From assembly GCF_013426205.1 (NCBI RefSeq), contig NC_089427.1, positions 4,030,001 to 4,094,000 on the forward strand: a stretch of DNA of 64,000 nucleotides, read 5' to 3'. Shown piece by piece: positions 22,064 to 40,550 of this stretch (the stretch's first letter is position 1; each line of letters opens with the position of its first letter). This stretch comes from Metarhizium brunneum (Eukaryota; Ascomycota; Sordariomycetes; Hypocreales; Clavicipitaceae). The notes below the pieces were generated by a model, which saw only the letters and a list, made by a program, of their open reading frames with translations, did no database searches and had not been told where the DNA came from. Position numbers and translations under genes: made by a program.

Positions 22064-22633
22064 TCAGCGACCTATGACGGGCTTGCTCATCTGCTCATCG
22101 TCGGCTTGGCCCTTGCACCATTGCCAAATCCACTTGCCGTACATGCACGTCTCCATGGCGCCAAAGATGCCAAGGATGCCAACGAGGGCCAGCTTCATGT
22201 TTCTGCTGATACCGAGACCGTGTAGGCTGAATGCCGGCAACTCGGTGCCGTTGCCGTGGCCGCCGTGCTCTCCGGACGGCGCCTTGTCGCCCTGTTGCCG
22301 GCTTGGTTTCTGGTGGATGGAAAAATGCCTCGACGGCTTTGCCCACAAGTTCTCGGGTGACTTGATGTTGGAAAACGGCGATTCGCGCCGTGCAGCTTGC
22401 AGGGCCGACGGCAATTTCGGTGCGTTCATGTTTGGTTGCTGGACGACTCGCCATCTAGGCGCCCATTGTGCCGCCTTGGAAACGGCCGCCATGATGGCTT
22501 CAATGTCCGCACGTTGTCGCTGCGTGCTTGATGTGAGGCGGCAAATGGTGGCGGTGAGATGGAGTACAATGCAGTCAAGGAATGCAAGGGGAAAAGTCGA
22601 GACGAAGAATGCGAAAACGAGTCTCGGCACCAT
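22064..22633 (-). CDS. hypothetical small membrane protein
   Basis: Not recognised. From the ATG at 22633 the product is 189 residues; an upstream in-frame ATG (22693) would add 20. Residues 4-30 form a hydrophobic segment (begins VPRLVFAFFVSTFPLAF), the middle is basic and low in complexity, and a second hydrophobic segment lies near residues 148-170 (LALVGILGIFGAMETCMYG), followed by WIWQWCKG. This two-segment layout looks like a genuine small membrane protein, perhaps mitochondrial or ER, but no family is assigned. It is divergent from the alcohol dehydrogenase gene. Could still be a chance ORF. Confidence 0.4.
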   Translation of the reverse strand: MVPRLVFAFFVSTFPLAFLDCIVLHLTATICRLTSSTQRQRADIEAIMAAVSKAAQWAPRWRVVQQPNMNAPKLPSALQAARRESPFSNIKSPENLWAKPSRHFSIHQKPSRQQGDKAPSGEHGGHGNGTELPAFSLHGLGISRNMKLALVGILGIFGAMETCMYGKWIWQWCKGQADDEQMSKPVIGR

Positions 22634-23564
22634 CTTTTGTATCGTTTCACTCTGACCAGAGGCAACAGCCTCAGGTTTCTTTGCATATGGCAAGTTGTTT
22701 GGCGTGAGCCGGAATTGGCCGCGACAGGGTTTCGCCCATTTTGGCTACTTACTGCGACCGGCTCACCCCAATACTGTATTCCACGAGTATAGCAACTTGG
22801 TCGACATATAGGAGCCTCTTTGTTTACGCATGTCAAGATGGACTTGCACAACATTGAAGTCAATGTTGCAACCTCAAATGAGACACTGGACCCTTGCCCG
22901 TCCGGTTCAACCCGGACAGAATAAGCCGAGGCCACCGCCGCGTGGGCCCGAGCACGGCATCAATTGATCGCTCCAATACGGAGTACTCTGTAGCGTTTAC
23001 GGAGAACCCCAGATACTGGACATGTGGACAGAATGTGATTGGCTACTGTCGCATGGGGAAATGACAACGTTGAAGACTAACAAAATCTAGACATCAGGCA
23101 TGACAAGCATTCGGCTCTCGGAAGAGAATGGGGAAGCGTCGCCGTCGCCGTCATCGGTCATCCCACCCACGCCGGGCGGCGTTTGTAAGAGATGCGTAAT
23201 CCTGCCGTTTCAACGTCACCACTAGTTTTGCCTGTCAACATGGACGGCGGGGTCTGTACATGTCTGGTAGCTTTACGCTTCGACAAAGCGGCAGTTACGA
23301 CGGTTCCAAGACTTCGGACCTCGCTACTATTGGATCGGCGTGAGCTATTCACACCAGACCCGTTCAGCCGGGACGCGGGGGTTCCGATGAGATCAATTGG
23401 GCCAAATGGGGCCCGGGGACAGATTCAGATCCAGCCTGCCCCGAGGATAAGTAAGCGTCGCATCGTCAGGAACGTGCACATGTGGCAATATATATGCAAC
23501 TACATCAAGTTGCCAATCTTTCTTCATCCTCCCATATTGACGTCCCCACAGGCCAGCTTACACA
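22634..23564. other. intergenic region upstream of the alcohol dehydrogenase
   Basis: No supported gene. Contains the word TACGGAGTACTCTGTA at 22976-22991, which recurs in related form elsewhere in the window, and the TATA-like element listed separately. Confidence 0.4.
23488..23496 (+). promoter_or_regulatory. TATA-like element of the alcohol dehydrogenase gene
   Basis: ATATATATG lies about 70 bases before the start codon at 23565, followed by a CT-rich leader (TTCTTCATCCTCCC), as in many fungal core promoters. Confidence 0.45.
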
Positions 23565-24882
23565 ATGGCAACGACTACGGCGCTCGTGCTCAGCGAAATC
23601 AACGCCCCGTTCAGTTTCGAGACGGTGCGGCTGGACGCACTGCGCCCGGACGAGGCACTCGTCGAAATACACGCCAGCGGCATCTGTCATACCGACCTGT
23701 CATGCGCCGACGGGACTCTGCCTGCGTTTGCGCCCGCCGTCCTCGGCCACGAAGGTACCCGAGCCACACGCAGCATCTGTGTCTTTTCCCACGCGCCAGT
23801 TCCGTTGTAGTAACAGACCTCGCAGGCGCCGGCATCGTCAAAGAGATTGGCTCGCAGGTCCGACACGTCGCCGTGGGTGACAAGGTCCTGCTCTCCTTCT
23901 GCCACTGCCAAGAGTGTGCGCAGTGCGAGGACGGCCACCCGGCGCATTGCTACTCGTTCAAGTCGCTCAACTTTGGCGGCACGCGGCCCGACGGATCGAG
24001 CGCCATGCGCAGGCAAGACGACAAGGGCGGGCAGGCTCTGTACAGCAGGTTCTTCGGGCAGAGCTCCTTCTCGAGGCACACCGTCGCGTCCGTGTCCAGC
24101 CTGGTCAAGGTCCCGGACACAACGGACCTGGCCCTGTTTGCGCCGCTCGGGTGCGGGCTGCAGACGGGCGCCGGCGCCGTCCTGAACACGCTCGACGTCC
24201 AGCCCGGCAGCAGCGTGGCTGTCTTTGGCGCCGGGTCCGTGGGCATGAGCGCCATCATGGCCGCCAAGATGCGCAGGGCCAAGATTATCATCGCCGTTGA
24301 TCTCCAGCCGTCGCGGCTCGAGCTGGCGTCTCGACTGGGCGCCACGCACACCCTGCTCGGAAGCGACCCCGACATCGTCGCCAAGATTGGGGAACTGGCC
24401 CCTCCCAACGGGGTCAACTACGCCGTGGACTGCACGGGGGTGCCGGCCGTCATCGAGACCATGATTCAGGCTCTCGGAAGCCGTGGGCACGCGGCGTCTG
24501 TGGGAGCGCCGACGGTGAGTCTTGCCACTGTTGTCGGCTGAGTTGCTGCTGACGGTTGACGCGGTAGCCTGGGATCAAGACGGGCGTCGACATCTTTGCC
24601 CACGTCATTCACGGCAGACGCTATTCCGGGTGTTGCGAGGGCGACTCGATTCCCAGCAAGGCAAGTCGGCGCTGTGTGGCCGCAAAAAAGGGGGGGTGCA
24701 TTTGCTGACATCGACTGAGCCAGATTATTCCGTACTTGATGGACGAATACGCCAAGGGAAACTACCCGGTGGATAAGCTGGTCACTTTCTATGATTTTCG
24801 CGATTTTCAGCAGGCGATTGATGATACCAAGCGCGGCATAGCGCTCAAGGCAGTATTGGTTTGGAAGGACTCGAAGGAGTGA
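23565..24882 (+). CDS. zinc-containing alcohol dehydrogenase (MDR superfamily)
   Basis: Four exons: 23565-23754, 23826-24514, 24568-24660, 24724-24882, giving 376 residues, the usual size. The third intron begins AAG|GCAAGT and ends CCAG, so it is a GC-AG intron; the phases fit. Catalytic zinc ligands are seen in GICHTDLSC and in LGHEG across intron 1. The structural zinc site has four cysteines in CHCQECAQCEDGHPAHC. The Rossmann motif is VAVFGAGSVGMSA, with VDLQPSRLELA after it, and the C terminus is FQQAIDDTKRG...KAVL. The sequence is closest in style to aryl/benzyl-alcohol dehydrogenases using NAD(H), but the substrate cannot be fixed. No targeting signal, so probably cytosolic. A Zn2Cys6 regulator lies 1.4 kb downstream on the same strand. 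Confidence 0.92.
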
Positions 24883-26242
24883 TGTTGCGTCTGGTCTGGT
24901 CGTCACGGGCTGCTGCAAGCGAGTCACCGGCGTTGATGGCCATATTTGAAATGAGTCGGTGGCTTGGTCAACATGACCGGCGCCATCCGTTGTAGACTGG
25001 GGACCGGAGCATCGTGTTTCGTCTGGTGGCAAGAGGCACAAGTGCCAGAGATGAAAGGGCCAGGCAGCTTGGCAGGTTCGAATTAGTTTCAAAGAGGGCA
25101 GGATCCTTGTTGGCCAATGTATCTGTAGCGAGGCCGAGTTGCTGCCTCGTATGCAACATGAAGGCCTGAAAGTCAGGGGAACAACTCGGTCATAGTGTCA
25201 AGTTTCATGTTTCCACGTCGTCGACGTACCAAGCACTGGTACATGTACTATACACACATACATGCTACATGACGCCATGGGTCATGACTGCGTCCCAAGT
25301 CCAAACATGAATGATCATCAATTCGATGATGCCCACGGCCGGCGGCGTTCCCCCAACCCATGCCTGGGCGGCGTGGCGTTGGACCCCCGCCGTTTCCCGT
25401 CCCAGTCCGGCATCGGAACGCTCTGGTCTCGTCGGAAGCAGCTTCGGCAGCCGTCGGATGCAGACATGGAGTCCTGCCCACCGCCTGGCAGCATTGACTC
25501 GCGACGGGTGAGATGCAACACGGTGTAGGAATCATGGGAGGATGTGGCCGTGTCGTCGGGCCTGGGTGGAATTGAAGGCTCTTTGGAACGTTGAAGGTTG
25601 AAGCCAGCCAACGCGGGGGAAGGAGGAGGAACATCACATGCAATGTCTTGAATGTTGGGCAACGCCAGGTCATGCCGACGAGTCGTCAACTGGTGCAACT
25701 GGCACAAAAGCATTGTCAGTTGGCACGACCTGTCACGCACGGTGCCACATGCAAGCCAACCAAGATGCGCTGGTTCAAGATGACGACGCCGCATTCCTCA
25801 TCAGCAAAGAAAGCCATTTGATTGTGGGCCGCCGACCCGGGGCCTGAAGATGGGCGCGCGGTTCCATATTTGCATCATGTCCATGTGCCAGGATCCCGGC
25901 TTGTCCTGCGACGACGACAAACTCAAACCCGTCCACCGCCAACTACCCCACGTTTTGCAACTTTTTGATCACGACTCCATGACGGCGCGGCATCAAGCAG
26001 CCGACCTGGGACCCCGCGCGACAGTCTGTTTGCTAATCCACGGTCGCTTGCTTGCTCATCCCACGACATTTGGAGGAGCATGACATTCGACGGCCTGCGG
26101 GATCCGTACAAGATCGATTTGCCGTTGCCAAGGGTCAACGACGCACTTGTCCTTTTGAATTATTTCTTCATCCCATTCATCCCTCTCCCTCACCTACGTC
26201 ATAGCCTACCGTGTACATATACCCGGGTTCCAGCATACAGAC
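24883..26242. other. intergenic region before the transcription factor gene
   Basis: No supported gene; several ORFs of 60-158 codons overlap in competing frames. The last 100 bases before 26243 are CT-rich with CATCCCATTCATCCCTCTCC, as expected of a fungal leader. Confidence 0.4.
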
Positions 26243-28494
26243 ATGCGATCCCAACAGCGTCATGACCAGATGGCCGCGCGAAAGAGATGCAGCAGAGCAT
26301 GTGACATGTAAATCTGACTTCCCCCCTCCCTCCATGGCCGCGTCCATGTTGCCGTCACGCTTACACTCCTTTCCCCCGGCGCAGGTGCAAGAGGCGCAAA
26401 GAGCGATGCGACGGACGGCAACCCTGCGGCCGGTGCACCGAGCGGCGAGTTCACAACGAGTGCCGATACGAGACGGAGCACGGGGGACGGGCGGCTAAGC
26501 TGCATCCCGCTCGACACCGCGGCGGTTCGATTTCGAGCTCGCGAGGCCGCTCCTCGGTCGAGCCGCCCTCCGTCACCATTGACATTACCGACTCGTCGCC
26601 CGCGGCCACGCCCCTGGACCAGTCGCGCCTCATCCTCGACAAGAAGGGCCGCTTCATGTACCTGGGCGACTCGGCCAACCCATCCTTCCTGCAGTCGATC
26701 CGGCGCCTGGTGCGAGAGACGCAAGGGCCGGGCCCCTTTGTCGACGATCCCCTGCGGCCGGCCATGGTCGAGGCCTCGCCCGAGGGCGCGCCCGCCTGGC
26801 TCGACGCCGGATCCGACCACAAGTCGCCGCCCGCCCTGACCGAGGACGAGGCCAGGCACTTTGCCCGCCAGTTCTACCTGTGCACCAACGGCATCCTCGA
26901 CCTGTACGACAAGCCCGTGCTGCTGGACCAGGTCCCGCGCGCCCTGGCCCGGGACGCCGTCGCCCTCCCGCTGGCCAAGCCCGTCGTCTACCTCATCCTC
27001 GCCCTCGGCGCCCAGTCGTCGCCCAAGGACCTGGGCGAGGTGGCCGAGTCGTGCTTCAACTACGGCCGCTACCTGTCGGCCAGGTACCTCATGGACGACC
27101 CCAGCACGCTGGCCGTCGAGGCCTACATCCTCATCGCCATGTACCTCCTGGCCGCCTCGCGCCGCAACGCCGCCTTTATGCACCTCGGCTTCGCCGTGCG
27201 CGCCGCCTACGCCCTTGGCCTGCACCTTAAGGCCGTGTCGATGCGCTTCACCGCCGACGAGTTCCGCCGCCGCGAGCGCATCTGGAAGTCCCTCCGCAGC
27301 ATCGACATCCTCTCGAGCGCGCTGCTGGGCCGCCCGCCCGCGACCAAGGAGACGCGCGACACGGCGGCGCCCGACGACTACTCGGCCTGCGGCGACCTGC
27401 TCGCCATCATGGAGCAGGTGCTGACCGACGTCTACGAGCAGCGCCAGATCTCGGCCGCGACCCTGAACCGCGTGGCCTCGCGGCAGCGCGAGTGGGCGGC
27501 CGTCTTCACCCGGGGCCTGGCCGCCGACAACATCGAGCCGGGCGACGGCATCGAGGGCGGCGCGCCCAACATGGGCCTGACGCACCTCAAGGTCGTCTTC
27601 CACTGGACCGTCATGCTCCTGACGCGGCCGTTCCTGTCGGAGCGCGTCGCCGCGCACGCCCGGCAGGCGGCCTCGTCGTCGTCATCATCGTCGCCCGCGT
27701 GGACGCCGGCCGAGTCGTCGCGCGTCCTCGCCCACGCCTGCGTCAACTCGGCCATCCGCACGCTCGCGCTGCTCGAGCCGCTCGTCGAGGCCTGGGACAC
27801 GCCGACGCGGCTGCCCTTTAGCGTCAGCTGCGTCGTGCACTCGGCCCTCGTCGTCGGCCTCGCCCACTTCGGCGACATGCACCAGATCTTCCCGCTCGAC
27901 AAGTCCATGTACACGGCGCGCAGCCTGCTGCAGCGCTTCTCCAGCGACGCCATTGCCTTCCGCAACTGCACCATTGTCCAGCTCCTGCACGAGGCCTGCC
28001 AGGCCTACGCCGAGAAGAGGCACGCCGCGTCCATGGACATGGAGGGCCAGCTCATCAGCAGCCTGTTTGGCCAGCTGCACTACACGCCGCCCGGGACCAC
28101 CGGCGCCGAGCCCGGCGACCACTCGGCCCTCCGTGTCCGGGGCGCGCCGCTGCTGCCGCTGCCGCTCCCGCCGCCGCATTACCCCCCGCCCGCCGCCGGG
28201 GACGCCATCAGCCTCATCGACAAGGCGTTTGGCGACGACGCCGCCGCCGACGCGTCCTGGGACAGCGTGTCGCCGGCCAAGACGACGGTCCAGCCCTTGT
28301 CGCCGAGCTCCACGCCCGCCACGATGCCCAAGCACGACGACGACGCCGCCGCGCTGCCTCTCGAGGTGTCGAGTGCTTTCGACGGCGGCAACATCCTGGG
28401 CGACGAGGACATTGTCAACTTGGAGTCGCGGGACGACTTGGTCTCCCTGTACGCGCTGATTGACACGTCGGGGGGCTACCTGGGTCTGGAGTAG
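26243..28494 (+). CDS. Zn2Cys6 fungal transcription factor
   Basis: Two exons, 26243-26307 and 26385-28494 (donor GTAAAT, acceptor GGCGCAG, phase 2), giving 724 residues. The intron falls inside the zinc cluster, a common place in this family. Joined, residues 20-46 read C-x2-C-x6-C-x5-C-x2-C-x8-C (ACDMCKRRKERC then PCGRC and ECRY), a complete Gal4-type binuclear cluster near the N terminus. A Ser/Arg-rich linker follows, then the fungal transcription-factor regulatory domain (about 150-560), with FCLRRRERIWKSL-type features seen here as EFRRRERIWKSLRSIDILSS. The C-terminal 150 residues are Pro- and acid-rich, a likely activation region. Nuclear DNA-binding regulator; targets unknown. The nearest gene with a metabolic role is the alcohol dehydrogenase upstream. 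Confidence 0.92.
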
Positions 28495-28928
28495 ACATGA
28501 ATGAATGAATGAATGTGATGGACAAGAACCGCGAGAGTTGGAACATGCGGTTGTGTGCACTAGCGTAATGGTCGGGTTGGCCATGCATCCATCCGTGTCT
28601 TGGCAGCGTGTAATGAATCAAAAAATACGGCCACCAGCAGGCGGTTGTCGTTTTCGCACCGTACTCTGGCTCTTTTGCAACGCGTGTACTACGTTTCCCT
28701 TGCCAACGTGACAAGACGCCGCGTGAGCGGCAAAGACAATGGGACAGGGGGCCCAGCGTGACAAGATGTCGAGGGTGGAATGAAATTGTGTCTATCAAGG
28801 TATCATTGTACATTACATCGTTGTTGCTCACGTCACCACAGCTCCTCCTTTCGACCTCTAGCTTTGCCATCTACGAATCGGTGCCCTGACCCATTCACAC
28901 ACACGCAAGTCCAACAGTCCCTTTGCAT
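28495..28928. other. spacer between convergent genes, with ATGA microsatellite
   Basis: The 3' ends of the transcription factor gene and the hydroxylase gene meet here. Immediately after the stop codon of the former comes a tetranucleotide repeat, ATGA four times plus ATG (28497-28515). No gene is seen. Confidence 0.6.
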
Positions 28929-29993
28929 TCAAAACAGCGGCACGTGCGCCGGGTTGACATAGTCGACGTTGTCGGGGGCCGACTCGACGCGGTCGAGACA
29001 GGTGCCAAAGACACGGTCCCAAAGCCGCGTCTGCTTGCCATAGTTGTGGCTCTTGCGCCAGCCCTTGCGGTGATGCATGTCATGATCCTCCACCACAATC
29101 TCGGCATTAAAGTACTGCAGGATGGGATGGAACGTGGATAGCCCGGCGGCATGCAGCCGCAGCCCGCTGTGGCCAGCTACTTCGATAAAGGCAATATACT
29201 GGTGGCACAGCCACCACTCGTAGAAGCCCAGCGGGAGACCCATGGCCCGGAGGCTCATATAAGTAAGGAACGGAATGCCGACGAGGTCAAAAAACTCCTG
29301 CTCCTCATCGGCAAAGGCCGTCATAAGCGGGTTAGGATGCTTGGTCAGGTGGTGCGTGCGATGGAACTGCCACAGGAAGGAGACGTCGTGCATCAGGCGA
29401 TGGTACCAGTAGAACCAAAAGTCGAGGACGACGCCGTAGACGCCGATTTCGAGCACCAGCCACGCCCACCACTGCCAGCTCGACAGGGCGTCGACGGGCT
29501 GCACGGCTCGGTCGTAGGAGAAGTAAATGGCGAGGGCGACGCGGCCGCCGGTGCCCTTGAGCGCCGACAGCAGCACCTTTGTCACGCTGGCGTCGGGGAT
29601 GCCGTCGCGGTCGTGGACGTCGCCGTCGAGGAAGCCCCATCTGTGGCCCATTTTGCGGAGCGTGTGCACCTCGCGGATCAGGATGACGTTGAAGGCGTTG
29701 AAGTAGAGCAGGAACATGAGCAGGGGGTGCAGGCTCTCCCTCCCTGTAAACGTCAAGATGGCCTGGTGGACGAGCAGAGGCGTGACGGCGTGCACCAGCA
29801 CCCAGACGTGCTGCGACCATTGCGACAGGTACGGAATCTTGTCCGTCTTGGGGTGCTTCGGCACCGGCTTGTCCAGGGCCGTGGGATAGCCGTCGAGGGT
29901 TTCGAAGATCCAGTGGCTCCAGGTCCATGTGTCTCTGCTGGCGGTGCGCCAGGTCGACTTCATCGAGTCCTTGGGGTTCGGGGCCTTGGACAT
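28929..29993 (-). CDS. fatty-acid hydroxylase / sterol desaturase superfamily protein
   Basis: Single exon, 354 residues from the ATG at 29993; reading further upstream lacks an ATG. All histidine boxes of the membrane di-iron family are present: HRLMH (198-202), HRTHH (211-215), AGHSG (274-278) and HDMHH (304-308). Several hydrophobic segments surround them, including one near 60-80 and one near 175-195 (WWAWLVLEIGVYGVVLDFW). Family knowledge: ER membrane enzymes that hydroxylate or desaturate sterols, fatty acids or sphingoid bases with O2 and cytochrome b5-type electron supply. The spacing suggests the ERG3/C-4 oxidase-like superfamily but not a specific member, so the substrate stays open. 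It reads toward the transcription factor gene. Confidence 0.9.
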   Translation of the reverse strand: MSKAPNPKDSMKSTWRTASRDTWTWSHWIFETLDGYPTALDKPVPKHPKTDKIPYLSQWSQHVWVLVHAVTPLLVHQAILTFTGRESLHPLLMFLLYFNAFNVILIREVHTLRKMGHRWGFLDGDVHDRDGIPDASVTKVLLSALKGTGGRVALAIYFSYDRAVQPVDALSSWQWWAWLVLEIGVYGVVLDFWFYWYHRLMHDVSFLWQFHRTHHLTKHPNPLMTAFADEEQEFFDLVGIPFLTYMSLRAMGLPLGFYEWWLCHQYIAFIEVAGHSGLRLHAAGLSTFHPILQYFNAEIVVEDHDMHHRKGWRKSHNYGKQTRLWDRVFGTCLDRVESAPDNVDYVNPAHVPLF

Positions 29994-37263
<7,270 letters not shown>

Positions 37264-39241
37264 AGTAGTATGAAGAGATTATGATTGTGGAATTTGAGAT
37301 AGCTACAGAGATAGCCAGAGCCCCCCCAAATAGTGGGAGAAAGTTTAATGACCGTTATGTTACTCACCTTGCATATACCGACTGAGAATTGTCTGTGAAT
37401 CGTGCATCCGTAAGCGCCGTGGGAAAACGACTGCTCGATTACGGATAGAAGGTGCAGACTTCAGATGCAACCGCTCGTCGCAGTCGACATTTTCAGCTCG
37501 CTGGAACCCCTGTTTCGCTACCAGGGCCCATCGTGACGTGTAATATGACATGATGGCATCAAATGAGTAAAAAGAAGTACTAGTAGCAATTGCTACACAG
37601 AGAAAAGACAGTCTCGAGTCATCACCACAAGCAGCATCTTCAGCATTCCAACACAAGCCCAGGATAAGTTGGAGTCGGGTTGTCCAACTAGAGTGACTGC
37701 CAACATGATCAGTCAACAAGCTCGCAGCCAACCATGATGCCGAAAGTCCCAAGACACAAGACCGGCAGCGAGCCGTTTCTATGGCCATCCTGCATGTGGT
37801 GTAGTGACTCCAGATGTCTACACAAATAGTCGTTCTCGCCCGCTTTGAAGCACTGCATGTCTCATGAGCCCGCATACAAATCATTCGATTGAGGCATCCA
37901 TGATATTTTGCCAAATGCCCTGCCCTGCCGGCATTGATTGCGACCTGTCTGTCACCCTTCAACAATCGTCAATGATGAAAGCACAAGTTGAATAGAATGT
38001 ATGATTGAGACATGCATCCTGTATGATGGCGACATGCATCCTGTGTGGATGTCTACTACATCTACGTCGACTGTGATGGGTTGGTCGGGAAATGCCAAGT
38101 CCGTCTCAAAGATGCTTACAATAATAATGTCTGAAGATGATAGAACCCGATGAGTCTCATCTGTACCCAACATATGTTTGAGAACGCCGGTGCCCAGAAG
38201 CGCTTGCAGTAGAAACTTATTTTAGTGTTGATGGATTTGGTGTGGTTGAACTTGGTTCATGTTTCCTCATGGACTTGCCGAGACAATCGTCTCATCGTCT
38301 CTTTGCGCACAACAACCGCCTGGTAGCACCAGGGTGAGATGGAATAGCAGGAGGGTGGTCGTGTTGTTTGATGAGATAACTGACCAAAATTTTCCAAGGC
38401 GATGGTGCCTAGATTCCTTTTTTATCTGATATGTTAAAGACTCATTAATCATAATGCTGATAAATTATTCGACAATTACTGCCCGGCCGAGACCATATCT
38501 TGAGTTGAGTCCACTAGAATTTAACAGTATTGTCTCGTTTACAGAGTACGTGAGCAGTAGTAATAGTTGCCGCGATTCCTCCGCCCTGTCTCGGCTCCTC
38601 GCCTGATATCCCCCAGCCACTGCGCCGTGCAGACTCTGCTGCATGGGTCAAGACGGGAGAATTTTACTGCGGTTGTCGCGGCTGACGGTGACGACCAGGA
38701 CGAGGACAAGAGTGGATCAGTGATTGATGATGCGATTGACGAGGCTCTGGACGGAGAAATGGACCACGAGGACATGGAGATATTGATGAGACTAGTTTCG
38801 GGGAGTGTAGCCGGTATGGTACACCGGGCATGCTTCACAACGTGAGACTTGAGCTGCGGGCCAGCCCACAACTATACGAGTAGTTTTGTCAGTCTCAGCG
38901 AAAGGAGTCTGGGAACGATTCCACGCTCTACGAGGTCTTCAACAATGCCGCCTGATGGGTCTCAGACATGCGTATACTGGGAAGGAGTAGGTATATACGG
39001 AGCTGTGTTTTAGTGTGCCCGGCAATGTGGCCGTCTTGATGGATTGTACGTGACATGTTGGGAAGGCTTCTTAGGTCAAGGCTTCAGGTAGGTCATACTA
39101 TGGATATATATAAACACAGGCCAACAACCCATGGCTTTCCTTCAACACGTATCAACTCGGCGTGACAAAAACTCAACCGGTTTTCTGAAACCGCTACTCT
39201 TTACGCTGAATATTATTCTTGTATTCAAACGAGGCTAAAAC
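37264..39241. other. intergenic region between katG and the small secreted protein gene
   Basis: A 201-codon minus-strand ORF (37360-37965) has no domain, signal peptide or plausible composition and is not called. Near 37990-38045 a direct repeat occurs (GACATGCATCCTGT, twice). A TATA element for the next gene is listed separately. Confidence 0.4.
39105..39114 (+). promoter_or_regulatory. TATA box of the small secreted protein gene
   Basis: TATATATAAA lies 128 bases before the start codon at 39242, followed by a CAACA-rich leader. This is the clearest TATA element in the window and supports the gene being real. Confidence 0.5.
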
Positions 39242-39627
39242 ATGAAGGCAATGACTCTTGCGCTGCTTTATCTTGGCGGTAGGTACCAGACTGGGGACTT
39301 GCTTGCTTACTATGCACCTAACTGTGTGAAAGCCCTTGATGCTGCTCTAGGTTTACAGTGCAGTTGCCCAAATTATCCTTCCATAACGGATGGGTGTTGT
39401 GATTACGTTGGTGGGACGAAAGCCGGTGCGAAAGGGAGTGCACAGCGTCGTGTAAGTGCACATGTGTATTGACGTAATCGAGCGGAGCAAGGCTCGGTAT
39501 ATTCTCTACCCAATATAACTCCCTCATGCTAACTATCTTCCAGTGTAAGAAAGATAGCTTCACGGACAAACAGAAATTCCGCAGGTGCTGTCTAAACAAT
39601 TTCATCACGCCTGAATGCGATCCCTGA
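39242..39627 (+). CDS. small secreted cysteine-rich protein, effector-like
   Basis: Not assigned to a family. Exons 39242-39451 and 39544-39627 (donor GTAAGT, acceptor TTCCAG, phase 0) code for 97 residues. A further possible intron, 39279-39350, has GTAGGT and CTCTAG ends, a GCTTAC branch-like word and a length of 72, so either form stays in frame; removing it leaves 73 residues. The N terminus (TLALLYLGG) is hydrophobic like a short signal peptide. The mature part has eight cysteines in the order CxC, CC, C, CC, C (CSCPN, GCCDY, CKKD, RCCLN, ECDP), which suggests four disulphides. A TATA box sits upstream. Such proteins are often host-interaction or antimicrobial effectors in fungi; that role is inference only. 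Confidence 0.6.
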
Positions 39628-40550
39628 GTCGGTGCGGGATGCGGAAAGAGGACGGCTGGACACTTTTCTGTAATTCCCCATCGAGGTAATATGGCGTGCG
39701 TTCATCCAGCATCTTTGGTCGTTGTATGGAGTTCTCCAATGGAGTTTAAGCTCGGCCGGCCATAGAACAACAATAGAGAGAATTGGCAAACCTGACCCCA
39801 GTAATGCTATCATGCGGCAGGTATCATCTGTGCTTGTAACCCATCTATTCCCATGGACACTACGTGATGCCTTTATTTGGTGGGCTTGTAACGCATTTCC
39901 CTTCATGAGAGAAGTGGCCCTGTGCATGTAAATTGTCATTACCAGCGTTTTCAAGGCTGCAAGGTACCCCAAGGCCAGTGGCTTAAAGCCTGCAAGGAAG
40001 CCATAAAATAACCACGAGTTTTGCCTTGGGCATATAAAGGATCAAACAGGGGACAAACGGAAGCCAACTCACGCCGGACAATAAGTTGACCCCCTTAGGG
40101 ATGATGCAGCGAATGCGCGAGACTTGTCCGCCGTGGCTTGTGCGGCTGAGCATGGCCTTTGTACATGGAAAGTGGAAGCGTAGGACAGATCAAAAGTGCA
40201 GATCGAGTTGCCAATGCCTCTTTGGGAATCATGGTGCGAGACTCCGTCTTCCATGTCGACTGGTGTGACGTTGTAAGCCGACTGGCGAGACGGCAACAAG
40301 ATGGATAAAAGACAAAGGAGACACGCCGGCAGATATAGCAATGTGTGAAGTCGATATCCCCTCATCTTTTCCACAACATGATGCATTGCGTGAGAAAGAG
40401 TCGACCTGTTTTGCGCACAACGCAGCCTAAACACGGCCTCACAAGCAGACATGTCTCAACAGAGCACGTTGTTGGACAAGGCCGTGGACAAGGCGGCCGG
40501 GAACAGACAAAAACGGCCGCTCCGCAAGGGTGTACAATTTCAGCAGCACG
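39628..40550. other. intergenic region, no supported gene
   Basis: Only short ORFs in competing frames. A TATA-like ATATAAAGG occurs near 40032. Nothing else is seen. Confidence 0.4.

Noticed and set aside
3369..24882. Secondary-metabolite cluster linking the FAD oxidase, methyltransferase, alcohol dehydrogenase and Zn2Cys6 regulator
   Set aside because: There is no backbone enzyme (PKS, NRPS, terpene cyclase, DMATS) in the window and the genes are far apart with unrelated genes between.
26260..27657. 465-codon open frame antisense to the Zn2Cys6 gene
   Set aside because: Ala/Gly/Arg/Val-rich shadow; it covers the zinc-cluster exon border, and the plus-strand protein is clear.
37360..37965. 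201-codon minus-strand ORF after katG
   Set aside because: No domain or signal, composition unlike neighbouring genes.
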